NCBI GenBank assembly: GCA_035634255.1
Contig: DASQDI010000157.1
Span: forward strand, 1 to 64,000
DNA length: 64,000 bases
Direction of reading: 5' to 3'
From: DATLMR01 sp035634255
GTDB taxonomy: Bacteria > Acidobacteriota > Blastocatellia > UBA7656
The position numbers and the translations under genes were made by a program. The notes beneath the pieces are model-generated. The model saw only the letters and a program-made list of their open reading frames with translations. It was not told the origin of the DNA and searched no databases. Position 1 is the first letter of the stretch. The number at the start of each line of letters is the position of its first letter. Positions 42,366 to 50,574 of the stretch are shown here, piece after piece.

Positions 42366-44165
42366 GTGAAATTCTATCTACTCTCTGTCGCTTTACTGCT
42401 TTCCGCGTCCGCGGCCCGCGCGAGCGCGGCGGGCCCGGAGTGGTCGACCAAATTCGATGGCCGGGTGAAGTTCTACCAGATGACCGAACTGGGCGTGTTC
42501 GTCGTCGGCACCGAGAAGTCCCTCTACGCAGTCGACGGGGAGGGAGGCGAGATACTCTGGAGGCGCAAGAACGCGCGCCTCGACGAGACGGACGTGGCCC
42601 CGATCTCGGGCACGGACCTCGTGCTGTTAAGTTTTGAAAAGAGCGACCGGACGCGATTCGAGGCCGTGGACCTGCTCTCCGGCGAGACCGTCTGGCGCAC
42701 GGATAAGGTGAACGGCGCGCCCATGCAGATGGCGCTCGACCTGGACCAGAACCTTCTCGCGGTCGTCGTGGCGAAGAAGGCGAAGGGCGACCCGAAGAGC
42801 GGGTTCAAGCGCAAGCCGGTCGTCCACGTCTTCAGCCTGCGCGAAGGCGACCTGCTCTGGAAGCGCGAGGCCGAGCGCGAGGTGGAGATGATGCCCGCGC
42901 GGTGGAGCGGGGACGGCGACACCGATTACACGCTCGACAACTATCACCCGCCCCTGCTGCTCGACGGGCGGCTCTACCTCTTTTATGAAGGCGTGGTTTC
43001 GCTCGACGCGCGCACGGGGAGGGAGCGCATAAGCGAGCGGTACCGGGTGAATGAAGAGGGGCTCGCGCTCACCGAAGCCGACCCGGTCTATGACGAGCGA
43101 TTCATCTACACGTCGGGGCGGGGCCGCGTGCGGGCGGTGTCCAGAGACTCGGGCCGCACGGAATGGGAGTCGCAGGACCTCGGCCTCACTCCCGAGATGC
43201 TGCTGTCCGGGGGAGTGCTCTACGTGCGCACGGGCGGGCAGTTCACGAAGCTCGAAAATGGGGAGACCGTCAACCGGGGCGATTACGGGGTGAGCGCCAT
43301 CGACAAGCGGACCGGCAAGACGGTCTGGCGGTACAAGGGGGCCGACAAGGGCATCACGAACATTCTGCTGGCCGACGAATCGACGATACTGCTGGCCGAC
43401 CGCGACGACCTGATCGCGGTCGATACTCGCACAGGCAAGCGGGCGAGCAAGGCTTCGCATAAAGTCAGCCGCGCGGCCTTCGTGCTCATCAACGAGCGCG
43501 GAGAGGCGGTGGTCGGAGGCTTCGAAGAGATCGCCGCCTTCGATACCGCGTCAGGCAGGAACGTCTGGAGGGCGCGCCACACGCCCCCTTCGCGAGGGGC
43601 GCTCAGGATAATAGCGGCCGTGGCCCTGCGCGCGGCCTCGCTCTACTTTCGATACGGGGGCATAGGGCTGGCGGCCTACCGCGGGGCGCGCATAGCTCGC
43701 GCGGCCGGCAGCCTGAGGTGGTCGGGGCTCGCGCGCGCGACCGGCCCCGGCCTCACGAGCCTTGCTTCGAACTCCGCGCGCGAGTTCGCGACTTCCAGGT
43801 TCACCCCGCTCGGCATCGCGGCCCGAGCCAACCAGATCGCGAACGCGCGATTGAACCCGCGAGTGAATTTGTCCGTCGACGTTGAAGAGAGGTTGATGGA
43901 CCGGATCGACCCCGCGAGCCAGATGGAGAAGTTATCTAAACTTCTTTTGCAGCGCCGCCGCCTCGCGGCCCTGCGGGGCGACCGGATGTATTTTTATACG
44001 GACCTGAAGACCGAGGGGGGCAAGGGTCTGGCCGGGGTGAACATCAACACGGGCCGGACCGACCGCGAGATTCGAATCCCCGAACTGGACGACCGCTTCG
44101 TCACGAATGAGCTGACGGGCCGCCTCTTCACCGCGAAGGGCGACCGCCTGCTCGCCTACGAATGA
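42366..44165 (+). CDS. Exported PQQ-like beta-propeller protein with an inserted helical region
   Basis: This is a 599-residue protein with a signal peptide (1-20). PQQ-type blades recur: SLYAVDGEGGEILWRR, FEAVDLLSGETVWR, VFSLREGDLLWKRE, VSAIDKRTGKTVWRYKG, DLIAVDTRTGKRA, IAAFDTASGRNVWRA. Residues ~400-500 are an Arg/Ala-rich, amphipathic insertion (AAYRGARIARAAGSLRW), after which a last blade returns (GVNINTGRTDREIRI). No enzyme active site is seen; it is likely a binding or scaffold protein. The start is GTG 42366. It converges on argH, only 6 bp apart. Confidence 0.7.
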   Translation: MKFYLLSVALLLSASAARASAAGPEWSTKFDGRVKFYQMTELGVFVVGTEKSLYAVDGEGGEILWRRKNARLDETDVAPISGTDLVLLSFEKSDRTRFEAVDLLSGETVWRTDKVNGAPMQMALDLDQNLLAVVVAKKAKGDPKSGFKRKPVVHVFSLREGDLLWKREAEREVEMMPARWSGDGDTDYTLDNYHPPLLLDGRLYLFYEGVVSLDARTGRERISERYRVNEEGLALTEADPVYDERFIYTSGRGRVRAVSRDSGRTEWESQDLGLTPEMLLSGGVLYVRTGGQFTKLENGETVNRGDYGVSAIDKRTGKTVWRYKGADKGITNILLADESTILLADRDDLIAVDTRTGKRASKASHKVSRAAFVLINERGEAVVGGFEEIAAFDTASGRNVWRARHTPPSRGALRIIAAVALRAASLYFRYGGIGLAAYRGARIARAAGSLRWSGLARATGPGLTSLASNSAREFATSRFTPLGIAARANQIANARLNPRVNLSVDVEERLMDRIDPASQMEKLSKLLLQRRRLAALRGDRMYFYTDLKTEGGKGLAGVNINTGRTDREIRIPELDDRFVTNELTGRLFTAKGDRLLAYE

Positions 44166-44171
44166 ACGTCG

Positions 44172-45560
44172 TCACTCGGGGAGCGCGCCGCTCACTCCCT
44201 CTTTCGCGCGGGCCAGAGCTTCTCTCACGCGGTCGGGCGAGGTCCCTCCCCGCGCGCTCTTACTCGCGACGGAGGCGTCGAGCCGCAGGGCCGGGTACAG
44301 GTCTTCCTCGAACAGGGGCGAGAACTGCCTGAACTCTTCGAGGCTCAAATCTTCCAGAGCTTTTTCACAGGAGATCGCGTGGCTGACCGCGCGCCCGACG
44401 ACTTCATGAGCGCGCCGAAATTCGAGGCCGCGGCGGACGAGATAGTCGGCAAGGTCGGTCGCATTCAGGAAGCCTTTCGAGGCCGCCTCGCGAGCGCGGT
44501 CGCCCTTGACCCGCACGTTCCCGAGCACGGTCGTCATCACCGAGAGGGAGCCTCGGAGCGTGTCGATGGTATCAAAGAGCGCCTCCTTGTCCTCCTGCAT
44601 GTCCTTGTTGTAGGCGAGCGGCAGCCCCTTCATCATCGCCAGCAGCGCAGTGTGATGCCCGAACACGCGGCCGGCTTTTCCCCGGATCAACTCAAGCGAG
44701 TCGGGGTTCTTCTTTTGCGGCATGAGCGACGACCCCGTCGACACCGCGTCCGACAGCTCAAGAAAATCGAACTCGCTGGTCGAGTAGATGATGAAGTCTT
44801 CGGAGAGGCGGCTGAGGTGAACCATGATGATCGAAGCGGCCCCGACGAACTCGATCACGAAATCGCGGTCGCTCACCCCGTCGAGACTGTTCTCGCACAG
44901 CCCCTCGAACCCGAGCCTGCGCGCGATCATCTCGCGGTCTATCGGGAAACCGGTCCCCGCGAGCGCGCCCGAGCCGAGCGGCAGACGGTTCACGCGCGAG
45001 CGTATCTCGCTCAGGCGGGAGCGGTCGCGGGCGAGCATCTCGAAGTAGGCGAGCAGGTAGTGCGCGAGCAGGAGCGGCTGCGCGCGCTGCAGGTGCGTGT
45101 AGCCGGGGATGATGCAATCGGGGTTCGCTTCGGCAAGCTCGACGAGCGCCCTCTGCAATCCGACCACTAGCGCCTGAACGGAGTCGATCTCCGCGCGGAG
45201 GAAGAGGCGCAGGTCGGTGGCGACCTGATCGTTGCGGCTGCGGCCCGTGTGGAGCTTGTACCCCGCGTCCCCGATCATTGAGACAAGCTCCGCCTCGACG
45301 AAGCTGTGAACGTCTTCGGCCTCGCGGCCATCGAGGTAGGCGGGCTGCTCGCTCGCCTTGCGCGAAATCTCTTTCAGCGCATGAGAGATGCGCCCGGCCT
45401 CTTCCCCGCTTATGATCCCGGCATGAGCCAGGGCTTCGGCCTGCGCGAGGCTGCCTTCTATGTCAGCTTCGATCAGGCGGCGGTCGAACCTGAAAGATGC
45501 GTTGAATCTCGCGAATTCCGCGTCGGCCTCGCCTGTAAATCTTCCGCCCCAAAGTTTCAT
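44172..45560 (-). CDS. argH: Argininosuccinate lyase
   Basis: This is a 462-residue protein, the usual length. The N-terminus MKLWGGRFTG, EDVHSFVEAEL, HTGRSRNDQVATDLRLF and the fumarase-superfamily signature SSLMPQKKNPDSLELIRGKA are all intact; the loop Ser of GSSLMPQ is the catalytic acid/base. It splits argininosuccinate into arginine and fumarate. It lies 15 kb from argGCDFB and on the other strand, 81 bp downstream of the SCO-like gene, so it may be in a different transcription unit. No ARG box was noticed before it. Confidence 0.96.
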   Translation of the reverse strand: MKLWGGRFTGEADAEFARFNASFRFDRRLIEADIEGSLAQAEALAHAGIISGEEAGRISHALKEISRKASEQPAYLDGREAEDVHSFVEAELVSMIGDAGYKLHTGRSRNDQVATDLRLFLRAEIDSVQALVVGLQRALVELAEANPDCIIPGYTHLQRAQPLLLAHYLLAYFEMLARDRSRLSEIRSRVNRLPLGSGALAGTGFPIDREMIARRLGFEGLCENSLDGVSDRDFVIEFVGAASIIMVHLSRLSEDFIIYSTSEFDFLELSDAVSTGSSLMPQKKNPDSLELIRGKAGRVFGHHTALLAMMKGLPLAYNKDMQEDKEALFDTIDTLRGSLSVMTTVLGNVRVKGDRAREAASKGFLNATDLADYLVRRGLEFRRAHEVVGRAVSHAISCEKALEDLSLEEFRQFSPLFEEDLYPALRLDASVASKSARGGTSPDRVREALARAKEGVSGALPE

Positions 45561-45641
45561 TGGATCACATTATCAGGGGTCGGCGGCCGGGGGCCAGAGG
45601 TCGGGGAGAAAGTTGATTCGGTTGATGCAAGGGCCTGATCC

Positions 45642-46214
45642 CTAATCTCTCAGGCTCTCAATATCTCGGGCGAGCCTGGATGGGTCGGCGAGCGCGTTGG
45701 CTCGAATCTTCTTCCCTCTTTCGTAGTCCCCGATGAATACGAGCGGCGTGTGAATGCCCGTCCGCGCCCTGTCCCCGGTGAGCGCTAGCGAAAGGCGGTC
45801 TATCTCGCCCGTCTCTCCGGTGAGCAGGGTCCAGCCTCGTCTGGCCCCGAACCTTTCTCCCCAGGCTTTGAGGCGTTCGGGCGTATCGACTCCGGGGTCG
45901 GCGCTGACGGAGATGAAGACGACTTCTTTGCCTGCCCTGTCTCTGACGAGCGCCTGAAGCTTCGCGTAGGTTGCGCCCTGAAGAGAGCAGACGGCTTCGC
46001 AGGAAGTGTAGATGAAGCTGATGACGGCGACCTTGCCTTTCAGCAGGTCGCTGTAGAGCCGGACGCTCCGCCCATCCTGATCGACGAGCGCGACATCCGG
46101 GACATGGCCTCCCCGCGCCTCTCCCTCATGCGGCCCGTCGGCAGAGTGCGCGTGAGCGGAGAGCGCGAGAAGCAGCAGGGTCATCGCGGCCGGAAATGGG
46201 TTCAGTAATCTCAC
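45642..46214 (-). CDS. SCO1/SenC-family copper chaperone
   Basis: This is a 190-residue exported protein (signal ~1-22, ...AHAHS). The thioredoxin fold carries VAVISFIYTSCEAVCSLQG with the CxxxC copper motif, VVFISVSADPGVDTPERLKAW and a late HTPLVFIGDYERGKKIR strand. SCO proteins deliver copper, classically to cytochrome c oxidase. Its GTG start follows GAGAGGATAACACG, 12 bp after the stop of a copper-radical-oxidase-like gene, which suggests that enzyme as a client. Confidence 0.8.
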   Translation of the reverse strand: MRLLNPFPAAMTLLLLALSAHAHSADGPHEGEARGGHVPDVALVDQDGRSVRLYSDLLKGKVAVISFIYTSCEAVCSLQGATYAKLQALVRDRAGKEVVFISVSADPGVDTPERLKAWGERFGARRGWTLLTGETGEIDRLSLALTGDRARTGIHTPLVFIGDYERGKKIRANALADPSRLARDIESLRD

Positions 46215-46226
46215 CGTGTTATCCTC

Positions 46227-48215
46227 TCAATCGATCTGGATCATCTTCGCTACCGACGGCACGCCTTCCCTGCTCAATATAAAGAGCATGTAAAACCCCG
46301 GAGGGCAGAGGCTCCTGCTCGACGGCGCGACGGTTCTCAGGCCCGCTTTGACGTTCGAGAAAGTCAGGCGGACTATCCTCTGCTCCATATTTATCGCGTG
46401 CGTGACCGAAGAGAGTCTCACCATAACGACGCTGCCGATATCTCTCCGGTCGGGGGTCCTGATCGTGAACCGCTCCCCGTAGCCGACGCCGGGCGGGGCC
46501 GACGTTATCTGCGGCCTCGCGCCCCGGAACAGGTAAGGGGGAGAGTAGATTTGAGCATCGAGATGGTCGGAGTCGCCCTCGGGCGCGGCAGGCACGCCGC
46601 CGCCCGCCGAAAGGACTCTGCCATCGGGCAACAGGAGCGCGGTCGAGTGGTAGAGGCGGGGGACCGACGCGGAGGCCATGACGGAGAACCTTTCGGTCGC
46701 GGGGTCCCACATCTCCGCCGCGAGCACCGCCCCGCGCGCGTTATTGAATCCGCCGCCGCTCGTGCCGCCCGTCACCAGCACCTTGCCGTCAGGCAGAATC
46801 GTGGAGTTGACCTGCCTGCGCGCGAAGGCCATCGGGCTCACGAACCTCCAGGACGGAGAGTCGGAGTTAAGGTCGATGACCTCCGCGGTGTTGGTAGGCT
46901 CGCCGCCCCCGATGATAATGATTTTGCCCTCGTCGTACATCGCGGCGGTGCCATAATCTCTGTACCCGTGCCGGCTCGACGGCCCGTCGGCCCACGAGCC
47001 CGCGCCGGAAGTGTTAAGGAATGCGGTCGTCGAATCCGGCCCGGCGTTGAAGACCATTCCGTTAGGGGCGAGGAACATCCAGGGGTAAAGGGGGAGCGTC
47101 CGGCCCGCCGCGCCGGAGAGCGGGCGCCAGCCCCCGGACGTTTGCCAGACCTGGGGCAGAGTGTTGATGCCCCGCCCGACCGTGATTGCCCCGGAGACGA
47201 CGAGCGCCTCCCCGTTTGCGAGCATCGTGTTCGAGGGGTACCAGCGGCCGTCGTTCATGTCTTCGGCCCTGGCCCAGGTATTGGTCCTGAAATCAAATAT
47301 ATTGGTATGGGGCTCGCCGGCAAAATCCACGCCCTTGTGCCCTCCGGTCACGAGGAGCCGCCCGTCCGGCAGTAGAGAGTGGCCGCTGCAAAACAGGGTG
47401 GTGTTGAAATTGGGTACGGGGGTGAAGTCTCCGGTGCTCGGGTCGTAGAGTTGCGCGGCGGTCCTGTTCACGACGTCTCTGTCGTTGGAATCCTTTTCGA
47501 GCGCCCAGAAGAGTATCTTCCCGCTGGGCAGCAGGCTCATATTTATCGCGACCGCAGGCCAGTCGAAGGGGGCCGCCCACTGGCCGAAGACCGACGGGTC
47601 CGGGGGCGGGTCGACCGGGCCGCTGTCGCCTCTGGTGATCGCGAAATAATTGAAATTGCCGACGGCGCGAGTCGGGCCGTTACTGTCCATCGACACCCGC
47701 ATGATCTGGCGGCCCGCGTTCAGACGCACGCCCGCTCTGGCGACCGTTCGGAACTGGTCCCATGCCCCGGTGTCCGGCACGGAGATCGGCCCTGTAATAT
47801 TCTGCCCGTCGAACTCGATGTGAAAAGAGCCGCCCGCGCCTTCCGACGCCACGCGCGCTTCGACGACATAGACGCCGGAGACCGCGACGTTCACCGTGTA
47901 CTCAAGCCACTCTCCCGCGTAGACCCAGCCGACTTCGTAGCCTCCTTCGCGGCACGTGCCTATGTCGACCCTCGTGTCGCGGTACTGCCGCCCGGCGTTC
48001 ACGGAATCGACATCGGAGTAGGATATCCCCTCCCCGCCCTCGTCGAAGTCTTCCGCCTGAACGATCCCCGGAAGGGAGGAAGGCGAGCCGGGAAAGGGGC
48101 TCTGCGAAGCCTGGGCCGAAGCGGTTCCGGCATGGGGGGCCGAGAGCGCGGCGCAGAGAGTCAGGATGATCGAGATCGACGAGAAGGCCGGCGAGGGGCA
48201 AGGCTTGCGTCTCAC
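46227..48215 (-). CDS. Secreted galactose-oxidase-like copper radical oxidase with CBM6
   Basis: This is a 662-residue protein with a signal peptide (~1-34). Residues ~48-195 form a CBM6-like carbohydrate-binding module. Residues ~205-545 form a kelch propeller (LLPDGRLLVTGG, ILPDGKVLVTGG, LLPDGRVLSAGG), and the C-terminus is a DUF1929 Ig-like domain. All galactose-oxidase ligands appear to be in place: Cys276 (TLFCSGH) and Tyr326 (RWYPS) for the thioether radical, Tyr522-His523 (RLYHS) and His606 (SVTHAINMEQR). It should oxidise primary alcohols of sugars with O2. The start is GTG 48215 after AAGGAG. It is translated just before the SCO-type gene. Confidence 0.88.
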   Translation of the reverse strand: MRRKPCPSPAFSSISIILTLCAALSAPHAGTASAQASQSPFPGSPSSLPGIVQAEDFDEGGEGISYSDVDSVNAGRQYRDTRVDIGTCREGGYEVGWVYAGEWLEYTVNVAVSGVYVVEARVASEGAGGSFHIEFDGQNITGPISVPDTGAWDQFRTVARAGVRLNAGRQIMRVSMDSNGPTRAVGNFNYFAITRGDSGPVDPPPDPSVFGQWAAPFDWPAVAINMSLLPSGKILFWALEKDSNDRDVVNRTAAQLYDPSTGDFTPVPNFNTTLFCSGHSLLPDGRLLVTGGHKGVDFAGEPHTNIFDFRTNTWARAEDMNDGRWYPSNTMLANGEALVVSGAITVGRGINTLPQVWQTSGGWRPLSGAAGRTLPLYPWMFLAPNGMVFNAGPDSTTAFLNTSGAGSWADGPSSRHGYRDYGTAAMYDEGKIIIIGGGEPTNTAEVIDLNSDSPSWRFVSPMAFARRQVNSTILPDGKVLVTGGTSGGGFNNARGAVLAAEMWDPATERFSVMASASVPRLYHSTALLLPDGRVLSAGGGVPAAPEGDSDHLDAQIYSPPYLFRGARPQITSAPPGVGYGERFTIRTPDRRDIGSVVMVRLSSVTHAINMEQRIVRLTFSNVKAGLRTVAPSSRSLCPPGFYMLFILSREGVPSVAKMIQID

Positions 48216-48364
48216 GGAAGATGGCTCCTTGGGAGAAAGGGTTGCAGAGGCGGCCGCGAAAGCTGCGCCTACATTGAGAAATGGCTAATGCCGTTTTTCT
48301 TCCACAGCCTTCCCGTCGCGCGCCAAGTTTTGTATGCTCATTCAGAAAAGGAGACAGGACGCTT

Positions 48365-50434
48365 ATGCCTGAGATGCGAATCGTTCACGGAGCTTGCCCC
48401 CACGACTGCCCCGACACCTGCGCGATGATAACCGAGGTCGAAGACGGTCGCGCGGTCCGAGTGTCGGGCGACCCCGCCCACCCGCCCACGCGCGGGTTTC
48501 TATGCACCAAAGTCACGCGCTATCTCGAAAGGGTCTACAACCCCGGCCGCCTGCTTTACCCGATGAAGCGGGTGGGCGCGAAAGGCGAGGGCCGGTTCGA
48601 GCGCATAAGCTGGGACGAGGCGCTCGATTGCGTGGCCCGCAGGTTCGCGGAGATCGCGCAGTCGCCCGACGGGCCCGAAGCCATCCTGCCTTACAGCTAC
48701 GCGGGCACGATGGGGATCGTGAACGGAGCCGGCATGGACCGCCGCCTCTTTCACAGGCTCGGGGCCAGCCTGCTCGCGCGCACGATCTGCTCGTCGGCGG
48801 GCGGGGACGCGATGCGGTACACGGTCGGCGCGACCGTCGGGACCGACGTGGAGAATTTTCACAGGGCCAAACTGATCGTCCTCTGGGGCACGAACACGCT
48901 CTCGTCGAACATCCACCTGTGGCCGGAGATCAAAGAGGCAATCGGCAATGGGGCGAAGCTGGTAGGCATCGACCCTTATCGCAATCACACAATAGACCAG
49001 TGCCACCAGTTCATTCAGCTCCGGCCCGGCACCGACGCCGCCTTCGCCCTGGGGATGATGAACGTGATCCTGAGCGAAGAGCTTGAAGACAGAGACTACG
49101 TCGCGAATCACACGCTCGGCTTCGACCGCCTGCGCGAGCGGGCGCGCGAGTACCCCCCATCGCGCGTGTCGAAGATTTGCGGGGTCTCGGAAGACGAGCT
49201 CGTCCGGTTCGCGCGCGAGTACGCCGCCACGCGGCCGGCGGTCATCCGCGTAAACTACGGCCTCCAGCGCCACGCCGGAGGCGGCATGGCGGTCCGCTCC
49301 ATCGCGTGCCTCCCCGCCCTGACCGGAGCCTGGAAAGACCCCGGCGGGGGAGTGCTGCTTTCGAGCAGCGGCATGTTCGCCCTGAACGAAGCGGCGGTCC
49401 AGAGGCCCGACCTTATCAAAGGAAATCCGCGGACTATCAACATGTCCCGGCTCGGGGAAGCCCTGACCGAGGCCCGGCCCCCCGTGCGCGCTCTGTTCGT
49501 TTACAACTCGAACCCGGCGGCGGTCGCGCCCGACCAGTCGAAGGTGATTCAGGGGCTCAGGCGCGAAGACCTCTTCACGGTCGTTCACGAGCAGTTCCAA
49601 ACGGACACGGCCGACTACGCCGACATACTGCTCCCCGCGACGACTCAGCTTGAGCACAGGGACATCGTGAGGCCGTACGGCCATTACTACCTCGTCTACA
49701 ACGAGCCCGCCATCGCGCCGCTCGGGGAGGCGAAACCGAACTGGGAAGTGTTCGCCTCGCTCGCGCGTCGGATGGGCTTCGAGGACGAGTGCTTCGACGA
49801 CTCCGACGAGGAGATCATCCGGCAGGCGTTGTCGTCGGGCCACCCGACGCTCGAAGGCATAACCCTTGAGCGGTTGAAGCGCGACGGCTGGGCGAGGCTC
49901 AACCTGCCGGAGACGTTCGCCCCGTTCGCGGATGGGGGCTATCGCACGCCTTCCGGGAAGTGCGAGTTCTACTCCGAGCAACTGGAACGGGCCGGGCTCG
50001 ACCCCCTGCCGGACTACATCCCCCCTCGCGAAATCCCGGAGAACGCCCCGGACCTCGCGGCGAAATACCCCTTGCAACTGATCAGCCCTCCGGCCAACTC
50101 GTTTCTCAACTCGACGTTTTCGAACCTGTCGAGCTTCCTCAAGAGCGAGCGCCAGCCGTTCGTAATCATCCACCCGGAGGACGCGCGGGCGCGCCAGGTC
50201 TCGGACGGGGAGGACGTGCGCGTGTGGAACGACCGGGGCGAATGCATGCTCGTGGCGAGAGTCTCGACGCGCGTGAAGCCGGGCGTGGCCGTCGCCCTGT
50301 CGATCTGGTGGAACAAGCTGAGTCCGGGCGGCGGCAACGTCAATCAGACGGTCTCGCAGGAGTTGACCGACATAGGCGCGGGCGCGACGTTTTACGACAA
50401 TCTGGTCGAGGTCTCCAAATGCCGGGTGCCATAG
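48365..50434 (+). CDS. Molybdopterin oxidoreductase (DMSO-reductase family)
   Basis: This is a 689-residue protein. The N-terminal CPHDCPDTC ... GFLC set binds one 4Fe-4S cluster. LARTICSSAGGDAMRY carries a Cys at the usual metal-ligand position, and LIVLWGTNTLSSN, VYNSNPAAVAP and FQTDTADYADILLPATTQLEHRD are family blocks. The C-terminal cap (LQLISPPANSFLNSTF ... VNQTVSQELTDIG) is complete. No Tat signal, membrane or electron-transfer subunit is present beside it, so it is probably cytoplasmic and the substrate is unknown. ATG 48365 follows AAAAGGAGACAGG; a longer extension lacks support. Confidence 0.88.
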   Translation: MPEMRIVHGACPHDCPDTCAMITEVEDGRAVRVSGDPAHPPTRGFLCTKVTRYLERVYNPGRLLYPMKRVGAKGEGRFERISWDEALDCVARRFAEIAQSPDGPEAILPYSYAGTMGIVNGAGMDRRLFHRLGASLLARTICSSAGGDAMRYTVGATVGTDVENFHRAKLIVLWGTNTLSSNIHLWPEIKEAIGNGAKLVGIDPYRNHTIDQCHQFIQLRPGTDAAFALGMMNVILSEELEDRDYVANHTLGFDRLRERAREYPPSRVSKICGVSEDELVRFAREYAATRPAVIRVNYGLQRHAGGGMAVRSIACLPALTGAWKDPGGGVLLSSSGMFALNEAAVQRPDLIKGNPRTINMSRLGEALTEARPPVRALFVYNSNPAAVAPDQSKVIQGLRREDLFTVVHEQFQTDTADYADILLPATTQLEHRDIVRPYGHYYLVYNEPAIAPLGEAKPNWEVFASLARRMGFEDECFDDSDEEIIRQALSSGHPTLEGITLERLKRDGWARLNLPETFAPFADGGYRTPSGKCEFYSEQLERAGLDPLPDYIPPREIPENAPDLAAKYPLQLISPPANSFLNSTFSNLSSFLKSERQPFVIIHPEDARARQVSDGEDVRVWNDRGECMLVARVSTRVKPGVAVALSIWWNKLSPGGGNVNQTVSQELTDIGAGATFYDNLVEVSKCRVP

Positions 50435-50574
50435 CTCCGGCCTGGGTGGTAATATAAAACCTGTTCGGGATAAATTTCAGGAATCCAGCTAACGCACGGC
50501 ACGCAGACGTGAGCGCGAAACTATTGAGAGGCGCGCCCTAGGAGACGCATCGACGGGCCGCCCTATTACCAGTT

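Noticed and set aside
48365..50434. Selenocysteine-containing formate dehydrogenase, suggested by the tRNA-Sec nearby
   Set aside because: The frame is open throughout and the metal-ligand position reads Cys; no in-frame TGA.
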